Positions 53,197-63,100 of a DNA stretch of 64,000 bases are shown in pieces. Each line of letters begins with the position of its first letter. The first letter of the stretch is position 1. The notes below the pieces were generated by a model. The model saw only the letters and a program-made list of their open reading frames with translations, was not told where the DNA came from and did no database searches. The position numbers and the translations under genes are program-made. This DNA is from Nocardia huaxiensis (lineage in GTDB: Bacteria; Actinomycetota; Actinomycetes; Mycobacteriales; Mycobacteriaceae): assembly GCF_013744875.1 (NCBI RefSeq), contig NZ_CP059399.1, positions 7,874,001-7,938,000 on the forward strand, in the 5' to 3' direction.

Positions 53197-53300
53197 CAAC
53201 TCTCGTTCGAAGTCTCCCCACTATCCACTGCCGGCCCGTCCGCCGGGCGATCTTCACGACTCTTATCCGTAACAGCTTGGACGACAGTAGAGTTCGGCGA

Positions 53301-54311
53301 ATGGCCAAGATCACGGTCACGGCTCTGCGTACTGCCGGGTCGGTACTCCTGTGTGTCCTCACCGCCGGTGCGCTCACCGCCTGCGGTTCCGCCGAGCAGC
53401 CGGTCACGGCCGCCACCTCACCGCCACCGGCCACGACGGTCGCGCCCGATCCGGCCGCCGTCGGCGCGAACGAACTCGGCCTGGTCCCGGTCCTGATGTA
53501 CCACCGAATCGATCGGTCGGGACTCGGCGAGTACGACCAGACCCCGGAGAAATTCCGCGCCGAACTGGACCGCCTGTACCGCGAGAACTACCGCCCGATC
53601 ACGGTCTCCCAGTACGCATCCGGCGATTTCGACCTGGCCGCGGGCACCCACCCGGTGGTCCTCACCTTCGACGACTCCACCACCAGCCAGGTCTCCTTCA
53701 CCGCCGACGGTGCGCCCGCCCCCGACACGGCGGTGGCCATTCTCGAGGAGTTCCGCGCGCAGCACCCCGACTTCGGCGCCACCGCAACGTTTTTCGTCAA
53801 CAACGAGCCCTTCGCCAATGATGCCCGCGCGCTGCCCTGGCTGACCGCACACGGCTACGAGGTCGGCGCGCACACCGCCTCGCACGCCAACCTGGCCCGC
53901 CTGGACGGCACCGGCGTACAGCGCGAACTGGTCGAGAACGTCCGCGCCATCACCGCGGCCACCCACCTCCCGGTCCGGACTCTCGCTCTGCCCCTTGGCA
54001 TTTCACCGACCGATCGCGCCCTGGCCAGCGCCGGGACCTGGGAGGGCACCGCCTACGCCTTCGACGCGGTCATGCTCGTCGGCGCGGAACCGGCCCCCTC
54101 CCCCTACGGCCCGGTGGACCTCGCCGCCGTCCCCCGCATCCGCTCCGGCCGCGACGACATCGCCTTCACCTCCGGCTACTGGCTGGACAAACTCGCCGCC
54201 GCCCCCGCCGACCGCTACACCTCCGACGGCGATCCGAGCCGAATCTCCTTCCCGCAGAGCCGCACCGCCGAACTGGCCGCCCGCTGGAGCGCCCGCGCCA
54301 ACGCCTACTGA
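53301..54311 (+). CDS. Polysaccharide deacetylase lipoprotein
   Basis: This 336-aa protein has a lipobox in ALTACGS (lipidated C28) and a NodB-homology fold: the metal/catalytic Asp in LTFDDS and the zinc-binding HTASH (GAHTASHANL). Members remove N-acetyl groups from chitin, peptidoglycan or PNAG-like polymers. ATG 53301 starts the signal. It converges on the CocE-type gene with a 1-bp gap. The polysaccharide substrate is unknown. Confidence 0.85.
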   Translation: MAKITVTALRTAGSVLLCVLTAGALTACGSAEQPVTAATSPPPATTVAPDPAAVGANELGLVPVLMYHRIDRSGLGEYDQTPEKFRAELDRLYRENYRPITVSQYASGDFDLAAGTHPVVLTFDDSTTSQVSFTADGAPAPDTAVAILEEFRAQHPDFGATATFFVNNEPFANDARALPWLTAHGYEVGAHTASHANLARLDGTGVQRELVENVRAITAATHLPVRTLALPLGISPTDRALASAGTWEGTAYAFDAVMLVGAEPAPSPYGPVDLAAVPRIRSGRDDIAFTSGYWLDKLAAAPADRYTSDGDPSRISFPQSRTAELAARWSARANAY

Positions 54312-54312
54312 C

Positions 54313-56385
54313 CTACTCCGGGATGGCCGCGGTCAGCGCGATGTTCACCCAGCTGGGTGCGTCCGGGTCCAGCCGCAGATGCTGCGGCCTCAGTCCGGAG
54401 TCCGCCAGGAACATCAACGGCGGCAAGCCCTTCGGGAAGTTGCTGGCATACACGTCGACGCGCAGCCGATGACCGGGTTGCAGGACGGCCTCGATGGGTG
54501 TGAGCGCGATGTCCAGGGTCACCGGGACACCGGGAACGGTCTGCTCGCGCCGCTCGATGTCGAGGTAGTAGCGCGGCTCGGTGTAGTCCCCGTTGGGCGA
54601 GCGCAGGCTGGTCTCGTCGTCGATCTGCCGCACCGAGGACACCAGCTGGCCGGTGGAGATCTCGCGTGAACTTCCGTCCGGCGCAACGTCGTTGACGGTC
54701 GCCACCCAGTAGCCGTCGGCCGCGTCGTGCACGGCGTTGAGGTGCACATTGATCGGGCCGGAGATGGTGGTCGGCTCGGCCACCGGGCTGCTGGTGAAGC
54801 TCAGCCCGTCGTGTTCCCAGATCCGGGAGTCATTGCCGCACGCCTCGATGATCGAGGTGACGCCGGCGGAGATGCGGGCGGTGTCCCGGCCGCACAGGCT
54901 GAGCAGGCCGGGAGCGACGGTCAGATCGCGCACGCCCGCCTGCAGCGCGGTATGCGACAGGCCGCCGTCGTATCGCGAAGTGGGGCTGGTGCCGGACGGC
55001 AGGTCATTGAGGTACATGCGCCGGTAGGTCGCCTCGGTGCGCGGGAAGTCCGGCACGTCGGTCCAGCCGCCGCCCTGCTGTTTCATCACCAGCGGGCTGT
55101 ATTTCTCGATGCCGTTGTCGATTCCGCGCAGCCAGTGATCGAACCAGGCGCGCTGCAGGACATCCAGGCGCGGCGGCATGCCCGCGTGCCCGAAACCGGC
55201 CACGCCGGTCCCCAGGTGGTAGCCGTCACCCATGATCAGTTTCTTCTGTTCGCGCGACAGCGGGATGGCGTCGAAGGTGTCGGTGGGCGTGGTGCCGAAG
55301 ATGTCGAACCAGGAGCCGACCATGAAGGTCGGCACCTCGATCTTGGAGACGTCGGTCTGCAAGCCTTGGCGGAAGCCGGAATCCGGGTCGACCAGCTGGC
55401 GGGTGTAGGCGGTCAGCTGGTCCGGGGTCAGCGCGGTGTATCCGTTGAGCACCATTTCGACCAGCGTCGCCGGATTGGCGATCCGGTCCTGCAGCCACTT
55501 CACCTGCTGTGCGGGATCGAACCTGCCGGCGATGAGCGCAGTGATGTCCGGGATCATCTTCAAGGCGTTGACGCCCAGCAGCCAGGGAATCAGGAATCCG
55601 ACGCCGACCGCGCCACCCGCGCCCGCGATGTCGTTGAAGATGTCGGCGCTGCCCTCGTAGGCGAAGACCGCCTTCAGGCCCGGCGGCTGGTAGGCGGTGG
55701 CCTGCAGCGCCGTGATCGCGGTGAAGGAAATGCCCATGGCGCCGACGGTGCCGTCGCTCCAGCCCTGACGGGTGATCCAGTCGATCACCTCGGCGGTGTC
55801 CCGCTTCTCGCGATCACCGAAGACCTGCCACGCGCCCTCGGATGTCCCGGTGCCCCGAAGGTCGACCTGCACCAGGGTGTATCCGGCTTCGGCGAGCGCG
55901 AAGTCCTGCAGTGCGGCCTCGATCGCACCGGAGTCCGCCTGCCTGGTCATGTCGAAGAGCCCGTCGAGCCCGATGCCCGGCAGGTTCAGCGACCCGATCC
56001 AATTCTCCAGCGGCTGTTTGATTCCCAGTTCGTCCGCGGCGTAGAGCAGCGACTGTCCGATGAGCACCGGCAGCTTGCCGTACCCCTGCATCTGCAGGAT
56101 CACCGGCCGCTGTCCGTCGGCCATGCGCCCGCCCTGCGCGGGATGAATGATGTCGGCCTTGAGCACGGTGCCGTCGCTCATGGTGATCGGCACGGCCAGA
56201 TCCGGCACGACGCCGGAGTACGGCTGCGGACCGTCCACGGCCGCGGTCCAATTCGCCGCGTAACCGTCACCGTCGATGCCGGTGAATCCGGTGCTCGTCT
56301 CCCCTGATGCCGATGGCACCGCGACCAGCGCGCCCACCGTCAGTACGACCGCTGCGGTCAGGCCACGAATGGCCTTGCCGCGCAT
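54313..56385 (-). CDS. Secreted CocE/NonD-family hydrolase (S15 X-Pro peptidase fold)
   Basis: This 690-aa exported enzyme has a signal peptide (about 1-28, ending SASGETS). The nucleophile is S220 in GAMGISFTAI, following VDLRGTGTSEG, and an S15-type acid/histidine region (SWFDIFGTT, WFDHWLRGIDNG) is present. A C-terminal jelly-roll with HRLRVDVYASNFP closes the family. Members hydrolyse acyl esters or prolyl peptides. ATG 56385 has GGGGA about 6 nt upstream, and the frame extends upstream. Substrate unknown. Confidence 0.87.
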   Translation of the reverse strand: MRGKAIRGLTAAVVLTVGALVAVPSASGETSTGFTGIDGDGYAANWTAAVDGPQPYSGVVPDLAVPITMSDGTVLKADIIHPAQGGRMADGQRPVILQMQGYGKLPVLIGQSLLYAADELGIKQPLENWIGSLNLPGIGLDGLFDMTRQADSGAIEAALQDFALAEAGYTLVQVDLRGTGTSEGAWQVFGDREKRDTAEVIDWITRQGWSDGTVGAMGISFTAITALQATAYQPPGLKAVFAYEGSADIFNDIAGAGGAVGVGFLIPWLLGVNALKMIPDITALIAGRFDPAQQVKWLQDRIANPATLVEMVLNGYTALTPDQLTAYTRQLVDPDSGFRQGLQTDVSKIEVPTFMVGSWFDIFGTTPTDTFDAIPLSREQKKLIMGDGYHLGTGVAGFGHAGMPPRLDVLQRAWFDHWLRGIDNGIEKYSPLVMKQQGGGWTDVPDFPRTEATYRRMYLNDLPSGTSPTSRYDGGLSHTALQAGVRDLTVAPGLLSLCGRDTARISAGVTSIIEACGNDSRIWEHDGLSFTSSPVAEPTTISGPINVHLNAVHDAADGYWVATVNDVAPDGSSREISTGQLVSSVRQIDDETSLRSPNGDYTEPRYYLDIERREQTVPGVPVTLDIALTPIEAVLQPGHRLRVDVYASNFPKGLPPLMFLADSGLRPQHLRLDPDAPSWVNIALTAAIPE

Positions 56386-56502
56386 GAAAATCCCCGACCT
56401 CATACGACTCCCGCTCCCTGCCGGCGCCATTACCGGCCGGTAGGACTGTAATCGGGACCACATCCGGTGTGGAAGGCCACCAATGATGAATGGCTGAACC
56501 GG

Positions 56503-57333
56503 TCAATCCGGGACGGCGAAGTGCCGGGCGGCGATGCCGTCCAGCAGCAGGGCGAGACTGTCGGTGAGCAGGCGTTCCAGGTTCAGATCGAGACCGGCCG
56601 CGGCGTCGGCGAAGTAGCGGGTGAGGGTGGGGTGGGTGGCGGGATCGATCATCTCGACGGGATCGGCTGCGCCGCTGTCGAACTGCACACTCCCCGGATC
56701 GGCCGGATCGGAGCCCTCGGTGCCGAGGTAGCCGCGTTCGGCGCCCGGGAGCAGGGCCAGGCCCTGGACCAGACCGGAGACCGCGAGATAGATGGTCAGC
56801 ATGGTGTCGCGGTCGAGGCCGGGGTGGTCCAACGCGGAGAACGATCGCTCCAGACTGTCCAGCAGGGCCGGGCCGAGCGGCGGGCGGGTGCGGGCGAGCA
56901 CCGGCAGCATCCACGGATGTCGTTGGTACAGCTGCCATTCCGCGTGCGCTTCGGCGCCGAGGCGGGCCCGCCAGTCGCCGGTCACCGGTTGCCGCTCATT
57001 CTCCGCGAGCACGTATTCCGCCATATCGGCCAGCAGCGCATCGCGATCCGGGAAGCGGCGGTACAGGCCCGCGGTGGCCATGCCGAGTTCGGTGGCGAGG
57101 CGGCGCATGGACAGACCGTCGAGACCGCTGCGATCGGCCAGGTCGACGGCGGCCCGGATGATGCCGACCGTGGTGAGCCGCTCCGGACGGGTCGCGCGGC
57201 GGGTGGGGACGGCGTCGCGCCGCGCCCGGTAGGCCCGTGCCTGGCAGGCCCGCGAACAGTAGCTACGCCGCCGGCCGCGCGCGGGCTGAGCCATGGCCGC
57301 CCCGCAGATCGCACAGGCGGTTCCCGATTTCAT
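56503..57333 (-). CDS. TetR-family regulator with N-terminal zinc-finger-like segment
   Basis: This 276-aa protein begins with a Cys-rich stretch (CAICGAAM...YCSRACQARAYRARR, four cysteines as CxxC and CxxxC) resembling a treble-clef or zinc-ribbon knuckle, followed by an ordinary TetR helix-turn-helix (MRRLATELGMATAGLYRRFP) and ligand domain. ATG 57333 has GGGAG 5 nt upstream. An operator-like inverted repeat (57347-57365) lies directly upstream, between it and the divergent GNAT gene, so it may repress both. Confidence 0.85.
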   Translation of the reverse strand: MKSGTACAICGAAMAQPARGRRRSYCSRACQARAYRARRDAVPTRRATRPERLTTVGIIRAAVDLADRSGLDGLSMRRLATELGMATAGLYRRFPDRDALLADMAEYVLAENERQPVTGDWRARLGAEAHAEWQLYQRHPWMLPVLARTRPPLGPALLDSLERSFSALDHPGLDRDTMLTIYLAVSGLVQGLALLPGAERGYLGTEGSDPADPGSVQFDSGAADPVEMIDPATHPTLTRYFADAAAGLDLNLERLLTDSLALLLDGIAARHFAVPD

Positions 57334-57346
57334 CACAACTCCCAGT

Positions 57347-57365
57347 GTGACGAAATTGTCGTAAC
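57347..57365. promoter_or_regulatory. Inverted repeat between the TetR and GNAT genes
   Basis: GTGACGA (57347-57353) and TCGTAAC (57359-57365) are inverted copies with one mismatch and a 5-nt spacer. It lies 14 bp upstream of the TetR start and 58 bp upstream of the divergent GNAT start. It fits a self-operator of the zinc-finger TetR. Confidence 0.5.
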
Positions 57366-57422
57366 CACGCAGCCAGGCCCCTACTTTGGCGTTCGGAACG
57401 GTGTTCACTTCAGGAGGTAGTC

Positions 57423-58034
57423 ATGGATACGCAGTTGCTGGTTCGCCGCGCGGAGTCGTCCGAGGCCGACGAGGTGGCCCGGGTGTTCGCGCTCGCCGGG
57501 GCCGACGAAGTGGTGACGAGCTGGGTGATGGAGGACGCCGGCGACATCGCCGAGCAGTACCGCGACAAGTACGTGCCCGAGCTGATCGAGAAAGCCCTGC
57601 GTGAGGACGAGGTGTGGCTCGCGGGCACCGAGTCCGAGATCTGGGCGGTGTCGCTGTGGCAGCAGGTGAGCTCTCTGGACCGGGCGCACCGGGAAGCCGC
57701 CGAGCTGCGCGCGCTCGCCGGACAGTTCCCGGCGGTGCGCCCCTTCCAGCGGATAGCCACCGTGACCGAGGCCGTCACGGCCGCCCACCCGATCGAATTT
57801 CCGCACCGCTATCTACATGTCATCGTCACGCTGCCGGAGCACCGCGGAAAGGGTGCGGGCGCGGCCATCATCACCGACCGGATCAAGGCCGAGCCGAGCC
57901 TGCCCGCCTACCTGGAGGCGAGCACCGAACGCTCGGCCCGGCTCTATGAGCGCTGCGGATTCGCCCACACCGGCACGCCGATCGTGTTGCCGGACAATGG
58001 GCCCACGCTGCGCCCGATGTGGTTTCAGGGCTGA
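57423..58034 (+). CDS. GNAT-family N-acetyltransferase
   Basis: This 203-aa GNAT enzyme has the acetyl-CoA-binding loop LPEHRGKGAGAAI and a late strand YLEASTERSARLYERCGF. It has a strong ribosome site (AGGAGGTAG before ATG 57423). It is divergent from the zinc-finger TetR, which probably controls it. The acceptor is unknown. The stop codon lies in a tandem duplication (58016-58048). Confidence 0.87.
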   Translation: MDTQLLVRRAESSEADEVARVFALAGADEVVTSWVMEDAGDIAEQYRDKYVPELIEKALREDEVWLAGTESEIWAVSLWQQVSSLDRAHREAAELRALAGQFPAVRPFQRIATVTEAVTAAHPIEFPHRYLHVIVTLPEHRGKGAGAAIITDRIKAEPSLPAYLEASTERSARLYERCGFAHTGTPIVLPDNGPTLRPMWFQG

Positions 58035-58048
58035 TGTGGTTCAGGGCT
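58016..58048 (+). repeat. Tandem duplication spanning the GNAT stop codon
   Basis: GATGTGGTTTCAGGGCT (58016-58032) is followed directly by GATGTGGTTCAGGGCT (58033-58048), a 17/16-nt duplication differing by one T. The authentic TGA at 58032-58034 spans the junction, and TGA recurs after the second copy. A GGCGG/CCGCC hairpin (58053-58066) follows. Confidence 0.6.
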
Positions 58049-58174
58049 GACGGGCGGGGTTCCGCCTGACGGCGGGCGATACCCGTTAGGGTGTGGCGGA
58101 GTGCGTCACCGCTGGTCGGCGCGCTCCGCCGAGTCCACCACGCTCGTATCCGCCCGGCTCCGAGAGGAGATCGC

Positions 58175-59242
58175 ATGGAGTTCACGCTGCCTCGGAAGAA
58201 GACCACGCAACCGCACGAGGACTACGGCTTTTTCGGGCCGGGTTCGGTGACGTGGAAGGTGTGGAGTTACCCGACCTCGCTCTCGATCGGATTCCAGCGC
58301 GCGGTGGTCATCGAGGAGCTGGATCCGGCGCTGGTGGCCGCGGTGGACAAGACGCACGACATCTACAAGCGCCCGCGCACCCGCTACGACCGGACGCTGA
58401 AGTACTTCGCGCTGGTGGCCTTCGGCGGGTCGCGGGAGACCTCGCAGGCCGCCGATGTGCTGGTCAAGATTCACTCCAAGGCGATCGGCACCGAGCCGTA
58501 CGGCGGGCAGCCCTATGATGCGAACGATCCGGCCTCACAGCTGTGGATCCATCTGACGGCCTGGCATTCGATTCTCTACGCCTACGAGAAGTACGGCCCG
58601 GGACGGCTGAGCCCGGCCGAGGAGGCGCGGTACTGGCAGGAGTGCGCGGTCGCGGCCGAGCTCCAAACCTGTTCTCCCGACGATGTTCCCCGCACCCGCG
58701 AGGGCATCCAGGCGTACTTCGACCACATGCGGCCGCAGCTCTCCGGCAGCGAAATCGCCCGCCAGGCAATGAATCACCTGCTGACGGCCGAGGTGATGCT
58801 GCCGAGGTTGCCGTTCTTCCTGCGCCCGGTCACCTGGATCGCGGGCCGCTCGCTGCGCGCGGGCACCATCGCCACCATGCCGCTGTGGATGCGGCAGATG
58901 TCGGGCCTGCACCAGTCACGGGTGGTGGACGCGCTGGTCCCCTACTGGCTGAAGCTGATATTCCGCGTGGTCCATCTCAGCCGGCGCGCGGAACTTCTTG
59001 TCTTGCAGCTGCTTTCGCCGATGACCTTCCCTGTGGTGCGTCCGATTCTGCTGGAGGTGCCGCCGCTGCGGCGCGAGGTGGTGACTCCGGTAGAGGCCCG
59101 GGAACGCTACGGCTACGACAAACCCGCCGAGGCACATCTGGCCCTGCGCGCCAGGCAGCATGCTCGCGTGTTCGGCGAGGGCGCCGCCCCGAGTGATATC
59201 GGATTGATCGAATCCCAGGACATCCTCGGCAGTTTGGGCTGA
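58175..59242 (+). CDS. MpaB-family oxygenase (DUF2236)
   Basis: This 355-aa protein of the MpaB/latex-clearing-protein-like family has the DFGFFGPG-like N-terminal segment (EDYGFFGPGSVTWKVW) and the helical core HLTAWHSILYAYEKYGPG with family histidines, then FDHMRPQLSGSEIARQ. The family includes heme-b oxygenases; no signal peptide is seen. ATG 58175 has GAGAGGAGA upstream. The substrate is unknown. Confidence 0.8.
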   Translation: MEFTLPRKKTTQPHEDYGFFGPGSVTWKVWSYPTSLSIGFQRAVVIEELDPALVAAVDKTHDIYKRPRTRYDRTLKYFALVAFGGSRETSQAADVLVKIHSKAIGTEPYGGQPYDANDPASQLWIHLTAWHSILYAYEKYGPGRLSPAEEARYWQECAVAAELQTCSPDDVPRTREGIQAYFDHMRPQLSGSEIARQAMNHLLTAEVMLPRLPFFLRPVTWIAGRSLRAGTIATMPLWMRQMSGLHQSRVVDALVPYWLKLIFRVVHLSRRAELLVLQLLSPMTFPVVRPILLEVPPLRREVVTPVEARERYGYDKPAEAHLALRARQHARVFGEGAAPSDIGLIESQDILGSLG

Positions 59243-59299
59243 GTGCACGACCCCGAAACCATAGGCGATGAGCCATGCTCCCGCAATAGCGGGGTGAAT

Positions 59300-59311
59300 T
59301 GGCATATGCCA
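59300..59311. promoter_or_regulatory. Palindrome in the MpaB-GNAT intergenic region
   Basis: TGGCATATGCCA is a perfect 12-bp palindrome 58 bp after the MpaB stop. A CCCGC/GCGGG stem (59280-59293) precedes it and could terminate MpaB transcription. It may be the operator or activator site for the downstream GNAT-PKS unit. Confidence 0.4.
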
Positions 59312-59356
59312 CAAGAATCTTCGGGTGGCACGAAAGCGCCAGCGGTGTAACCTACT

Positions 59357-59390
59357 GTCCAGTAGCCTGTTTCAGGCTAGCGTCCAGTAG
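59357..59390. promoter_or_regulatory. Direct repeats GTCCAGTAG with intervening hairpin
   Basis: GTCCAGTAG occurs at 59357-59365 and 59382-59390, 25 nt apart. Between them AGCCTG-TTT-CAGGCT (59364-59378) forms a perfect 6-bp stem. The block lies 63 bp upstream of the GNAT start. Direct repeats at about 2.4 helical turns suggest a cooperative regulator site for this gene and the PKS. Confidence 0.45.
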
Positions 59391-59452
59391 GGCAGCTGGA
59401 CGGCCCGTCGTCGACGCCGGGCAATCGGGTACGAAGTGTAAGAGGAACCGTT

Positions 59453-60085
59453 TTGGCGCAGTCGGCTGCACCGGTTATCCGGCGCGCAACCGAGCAAGAT
59501 ATCGACGCGATTGTGAACGTCATAGCGGGAGCGTTCGCAACCGAAGATCCCATCGAAGAGTATGTCTTCCCGTCGGAGGCGATCCGGCACCGCAAATCAC
59601 CGCGCATGCTGCGCATCATGATCGAGCATCGATTCCTGCCGTCCGGCGGAGCCGCCGTGGCGACACTGGACGACAAGATCGTCGGCGCGGCCCTCTGGTA
59701 TCCCGCCGGATACCGGAAAAGCCTGTGGCACGAAGCGATTTCGGGACCGAAACTGCTGTGGGCCATGGGGCTGCCGGCCACCCGGAAGGGCATCGCCGTC
59801 GATGCCGCCATAGCCGAGGTCTCGCCCCGGGAACCGCATCACCTCCTGGTGTATCTCGGGACGGATCCGTCCCTGCAGCGCGTCGCCGGGGTGGGCCGGG
59901 CGCTGTTCCAGTGGCTCACGGCGCTGGGCGATGAACAACAGGTGGGCGTGGGCGGAATCTGCAAGGACGCCAATGTCCCCTATTACGCGGCACTCGGCAC
60001 CGAGTTGATCCGCAAGATACGCATCGGGCGCGACGGCCCCGAAATGAACTTCGTCTTACGTCAGCCGGTGGCGACCGGGCGCTGA
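59453..60085 (+). CDS. GNAT-family acetyltransferase upstream of the PKS
   Basis: This 210-aa GNAT-fold protein (VIRRATEQDIDAIVNVI opening; acetyl-CoA region in VYLGTDPSLQRVAGVGRALF) probably acts on a small molecule. It starts with TTG 59453 behind AGAGGAA. The type I PKS begins 81 bp downstream on the same strand, so it may be a tailoring or resistance gene of that pathway. Confidence 0.78.
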   Translation: MAQSAAPVIRRATEQDIDAIVNVIAGAFATEDPIEEYVFPSEAIRHRKSPRMLRIMIEHRFLPSGGAAVATLDDKIVGAALWYPAGYRKSLWHEAISGPKLLWAMGLPATRKGIAVDAAIAEVSPREPHHLLVYLGTDPSLQRVAGVGRALFQWLTALGDEQQVGVGGICKDANVPYYAALGTELIRKIRIGRDGPEMNFVLRQPVATGR

Positions 60086-60166
60086 CAGGCGCCGAAACGC
60101 CAACACTGCATTGCTTTCTCGGGGGGAATCACCAGGCTATTTCTGAGTTGCCGAGGAGCCATCACC

Positions 60167-63100
60167 ATGTCGGATATTGCCACGTCGGGCATTGCTATTG
60201 TCGGCATTGGATGCCGTTACGCAGGCGGAATCGATTCCCCGGAATCGTTCTGGGACTTCATCATCAACAAAGGCGACGGCGTCGTCGACATTCCGGCCGA
60301 CCGCTGGGACTACCGCCGCTACTACGACCCGGACCGGCGCACGCCCGGCCGCATGTACACCAAACGCGGCGCCTTCATGACCGGCGACCCGTGGGCCTTC
60401 GACCCCGACTTCTTCGGCATCTCCCCGCGCGAGGCCGCCGCCATGGATCCGCAGCAGCGGCTGGTGCTCGAAGTCGCCTGGGAGGCACTGGATGACGCGG
60501 GCATGGCGGGCCGGGTGACCGGCGCGCCGATCGGCGTCTACGTGGGTGCGTTCACCCTGGACCAGCTCGCCGTGTCGAATACCAATGCGGCCCTGCCGTA
60601 TGTGGACATGCACACCGCCGTCGGCGCCTCCTACACCATGCTCTCGAACCGAATCGCGTTCGCGCTCAATATGGTCGGCCCGGCCATGACGGTGGACACC
60701 GCGTGCTCCTCCTCACTGGTCGCGCTGCACCTGGCCTGCCAGGCCCTGGAGGCCGGCGACTGCACGGTCGCGCTGGCCGGCGGCGTCACCATGCTCATGC
60801 AGCCGGAACCGTTCGTGTCCATGTGTAAGGGCGGCTTCCTGGCCGCCGACGGGCGCAGCAAGCCCTTCGACGCCTCCGCCGACGGCTACGGGCGCGGTGA
60901 GGGCTCGGGCATGGTCGTGCTCAAGAAGCTGGAAGACGCCGAGCGCGACGGGGATCGGGTGTACGCGGTCATCAAGGCGACCGGGTCCAACCAGGACGGG
61001 CGCACCAGCGCCATCACCGTGCCGAACGCAGATCTGCAAGAGGCCCTGGCCAAATCGGTGACCGAGCGCGCGGGCATCGCGCCGCACCAGGTCACCTACG
61101 TGGAGGCGCACGGCACCGGAACGCCGGTGGGCGATCCCCTGGAGCTGCGCGCCATCGGGCGGGCCTACGGGCAGGTCGAGGGCCGCACCACGCCGGTGGG
61201 CGTGGGCTCGGTGAAGGCTCAGCTCGGGCACACCGAGGCGGCCTCCGGCATCGCCAGCATCATCAAATCGGCGCTGGCCGTGTCGAAGCGGACGCTGGCC
61301 CCGCAGGGGTGGCTGGAGACGCCGAATCCGGAGATCCCGTTCGACGAACTGGGCATCCGCTTGCAGTTGGAGGCCGAGCCGGTCGGACCCGAGGTCGAGC
61401 GAGTCACCATCGCCGTCAATGGTTTCGGCTACGGCGGCACCAATGCGCACGCCATCCTCCAGGAGTACGTGCCGACCTCGGCAACGCCGGACTCCCCGCC
61501 CAAACACCATGGTGTGCTGCCGCTTTCGGCGCGCAGCGAGAAGGCCGCCCGCGACCTCGCCCGTGGCTTCGCCGAACTCATCGCCGAGGGCGCGGAACCC
61601 GGCCGCCTGGCCGAGGCGGCCTGGACCCGCCGCCACCATCACCAGTTCCGCACCGCGCTGACCTTCGCCGACGACACCGAATTGGTCCAGGCCCTGGTCG
61701 AATTCGCCACCGGCACCGGTCGCGGCGCGACCAAGACGGTGGTGCGCAAGGCCCCCGAACCGGTCTTCGTCTTCACCGGCATGGGACCGCAGTGGTGGGC
61801 CATGGGCCGCGAACTACTCCAGGCCGGAGGCACTTTCGCCGCCGAGGCCGCGCGCATAGACGCGGTGTTCCGAGAGATCTCCGGCTGGTCCATCGTGGCG
61901 GAACTGCTGCGGCCGGAGGAGGAGTCGCGGGTCACCACGACCGCCGTCGCACAGCCCGCCAACTTCCTGGTGCAGGTCTCGCTGTTCGCCCTGCTGGCCG
62001 AGCTCGGCATCCACCCGGCCGCCGTGGTCGGGCACAGTGTCGGCGAGGTGTCCGCCGCCTATGTCACCGGCATGCTGTCGCTGCGCGACGCCCTGCTGGT
62101 GAGCTACCACCGGGCCCGCTTGCAGGCCACCACCGCGGGTTCCGGCGGCATGCTCGCCGTGGGCTTGTCTCCGGCTGCCGCACTGGAATTGATCGCGGAC
62201 GACCCGCTGGTCGACATCGCCGCCGTCAACAGCCCGACCGCCGTCACCCTGGCCGGTGCGGTGGACCGGCTCGACGCCATCACCGAAAAACTCACCGCCG
62301 ACGGCATTTTCGCCAAGCGGCTGTTCGTCGAGGTGCCTTACCACAGCTATCTGATGGAGCCCATCCTCGACGAATTGCGCACGGCCCTGGCCGAGCTGCG
62401 GCTCGCCGATCCGCGAATCCCGCTGTGGTCCACCGTCACCGGACAGCGCGTCACGGCAGGCGACTGGGACGCCGAGTACTGGTGCGCCAATGTCCGCCAA
62501 CCCGTGCGTTTCGCCGATGCCCTCACCGACCTGGTCGGCGCCGGCCACCGCGTCTACCTGGAGGTCGGCCCGCATCCGGTGCTGGGTGCGAACATTCGCG
62601 AAATCCTCATCGGCGCAGGCGAGTCCGGAACCTCGGTGCCCACGCTCAACCGTAAGCAGGCCGATGCCGAGAGCATCCGGCAGACCATCGCCGGGCTGTA
62701 CACGGCGGGCGCGCTCGATATCGACGCCCTGTTCGCCGGGACCGTCACCGCGCACGTGGACCTGCCGCGCTACCCGTGGCAGCGCACCCCGCTGCGCAAT
62801 GCGAATCCCGTTTTCCAGCAGCGCAAGTACGGCACGCCCGGCGTCTACCCGATGCTCGGCGACCCGGACCTGGACAATCCGTCGAACTCCTGGCGCATCC
62901 AGCTCAGCGTCGGCGCCATGCCGTGGCTGGCCGATCACGTGGTCGGCGGCGCGCGCATCCTGCCCGGTGCGGGCTATCTGGACGCGGCCCTGAGCGCGGT
63001 CGCGCTGCGCACCGACTCGACGCGCGTGGCGGTGGAGGACATCCGCTTCGTCGCGCCGCTCATCATCGACGAGGGCGCGGCGCCACTGGCCGAACTGCAC

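Noticed and set aside
58053..58066. The GGCGG/CCGCC hairpin as a rho-independent terminator
   Set aside because: Short stem and no following T-run, so the evidence is too weak for a terminator call.
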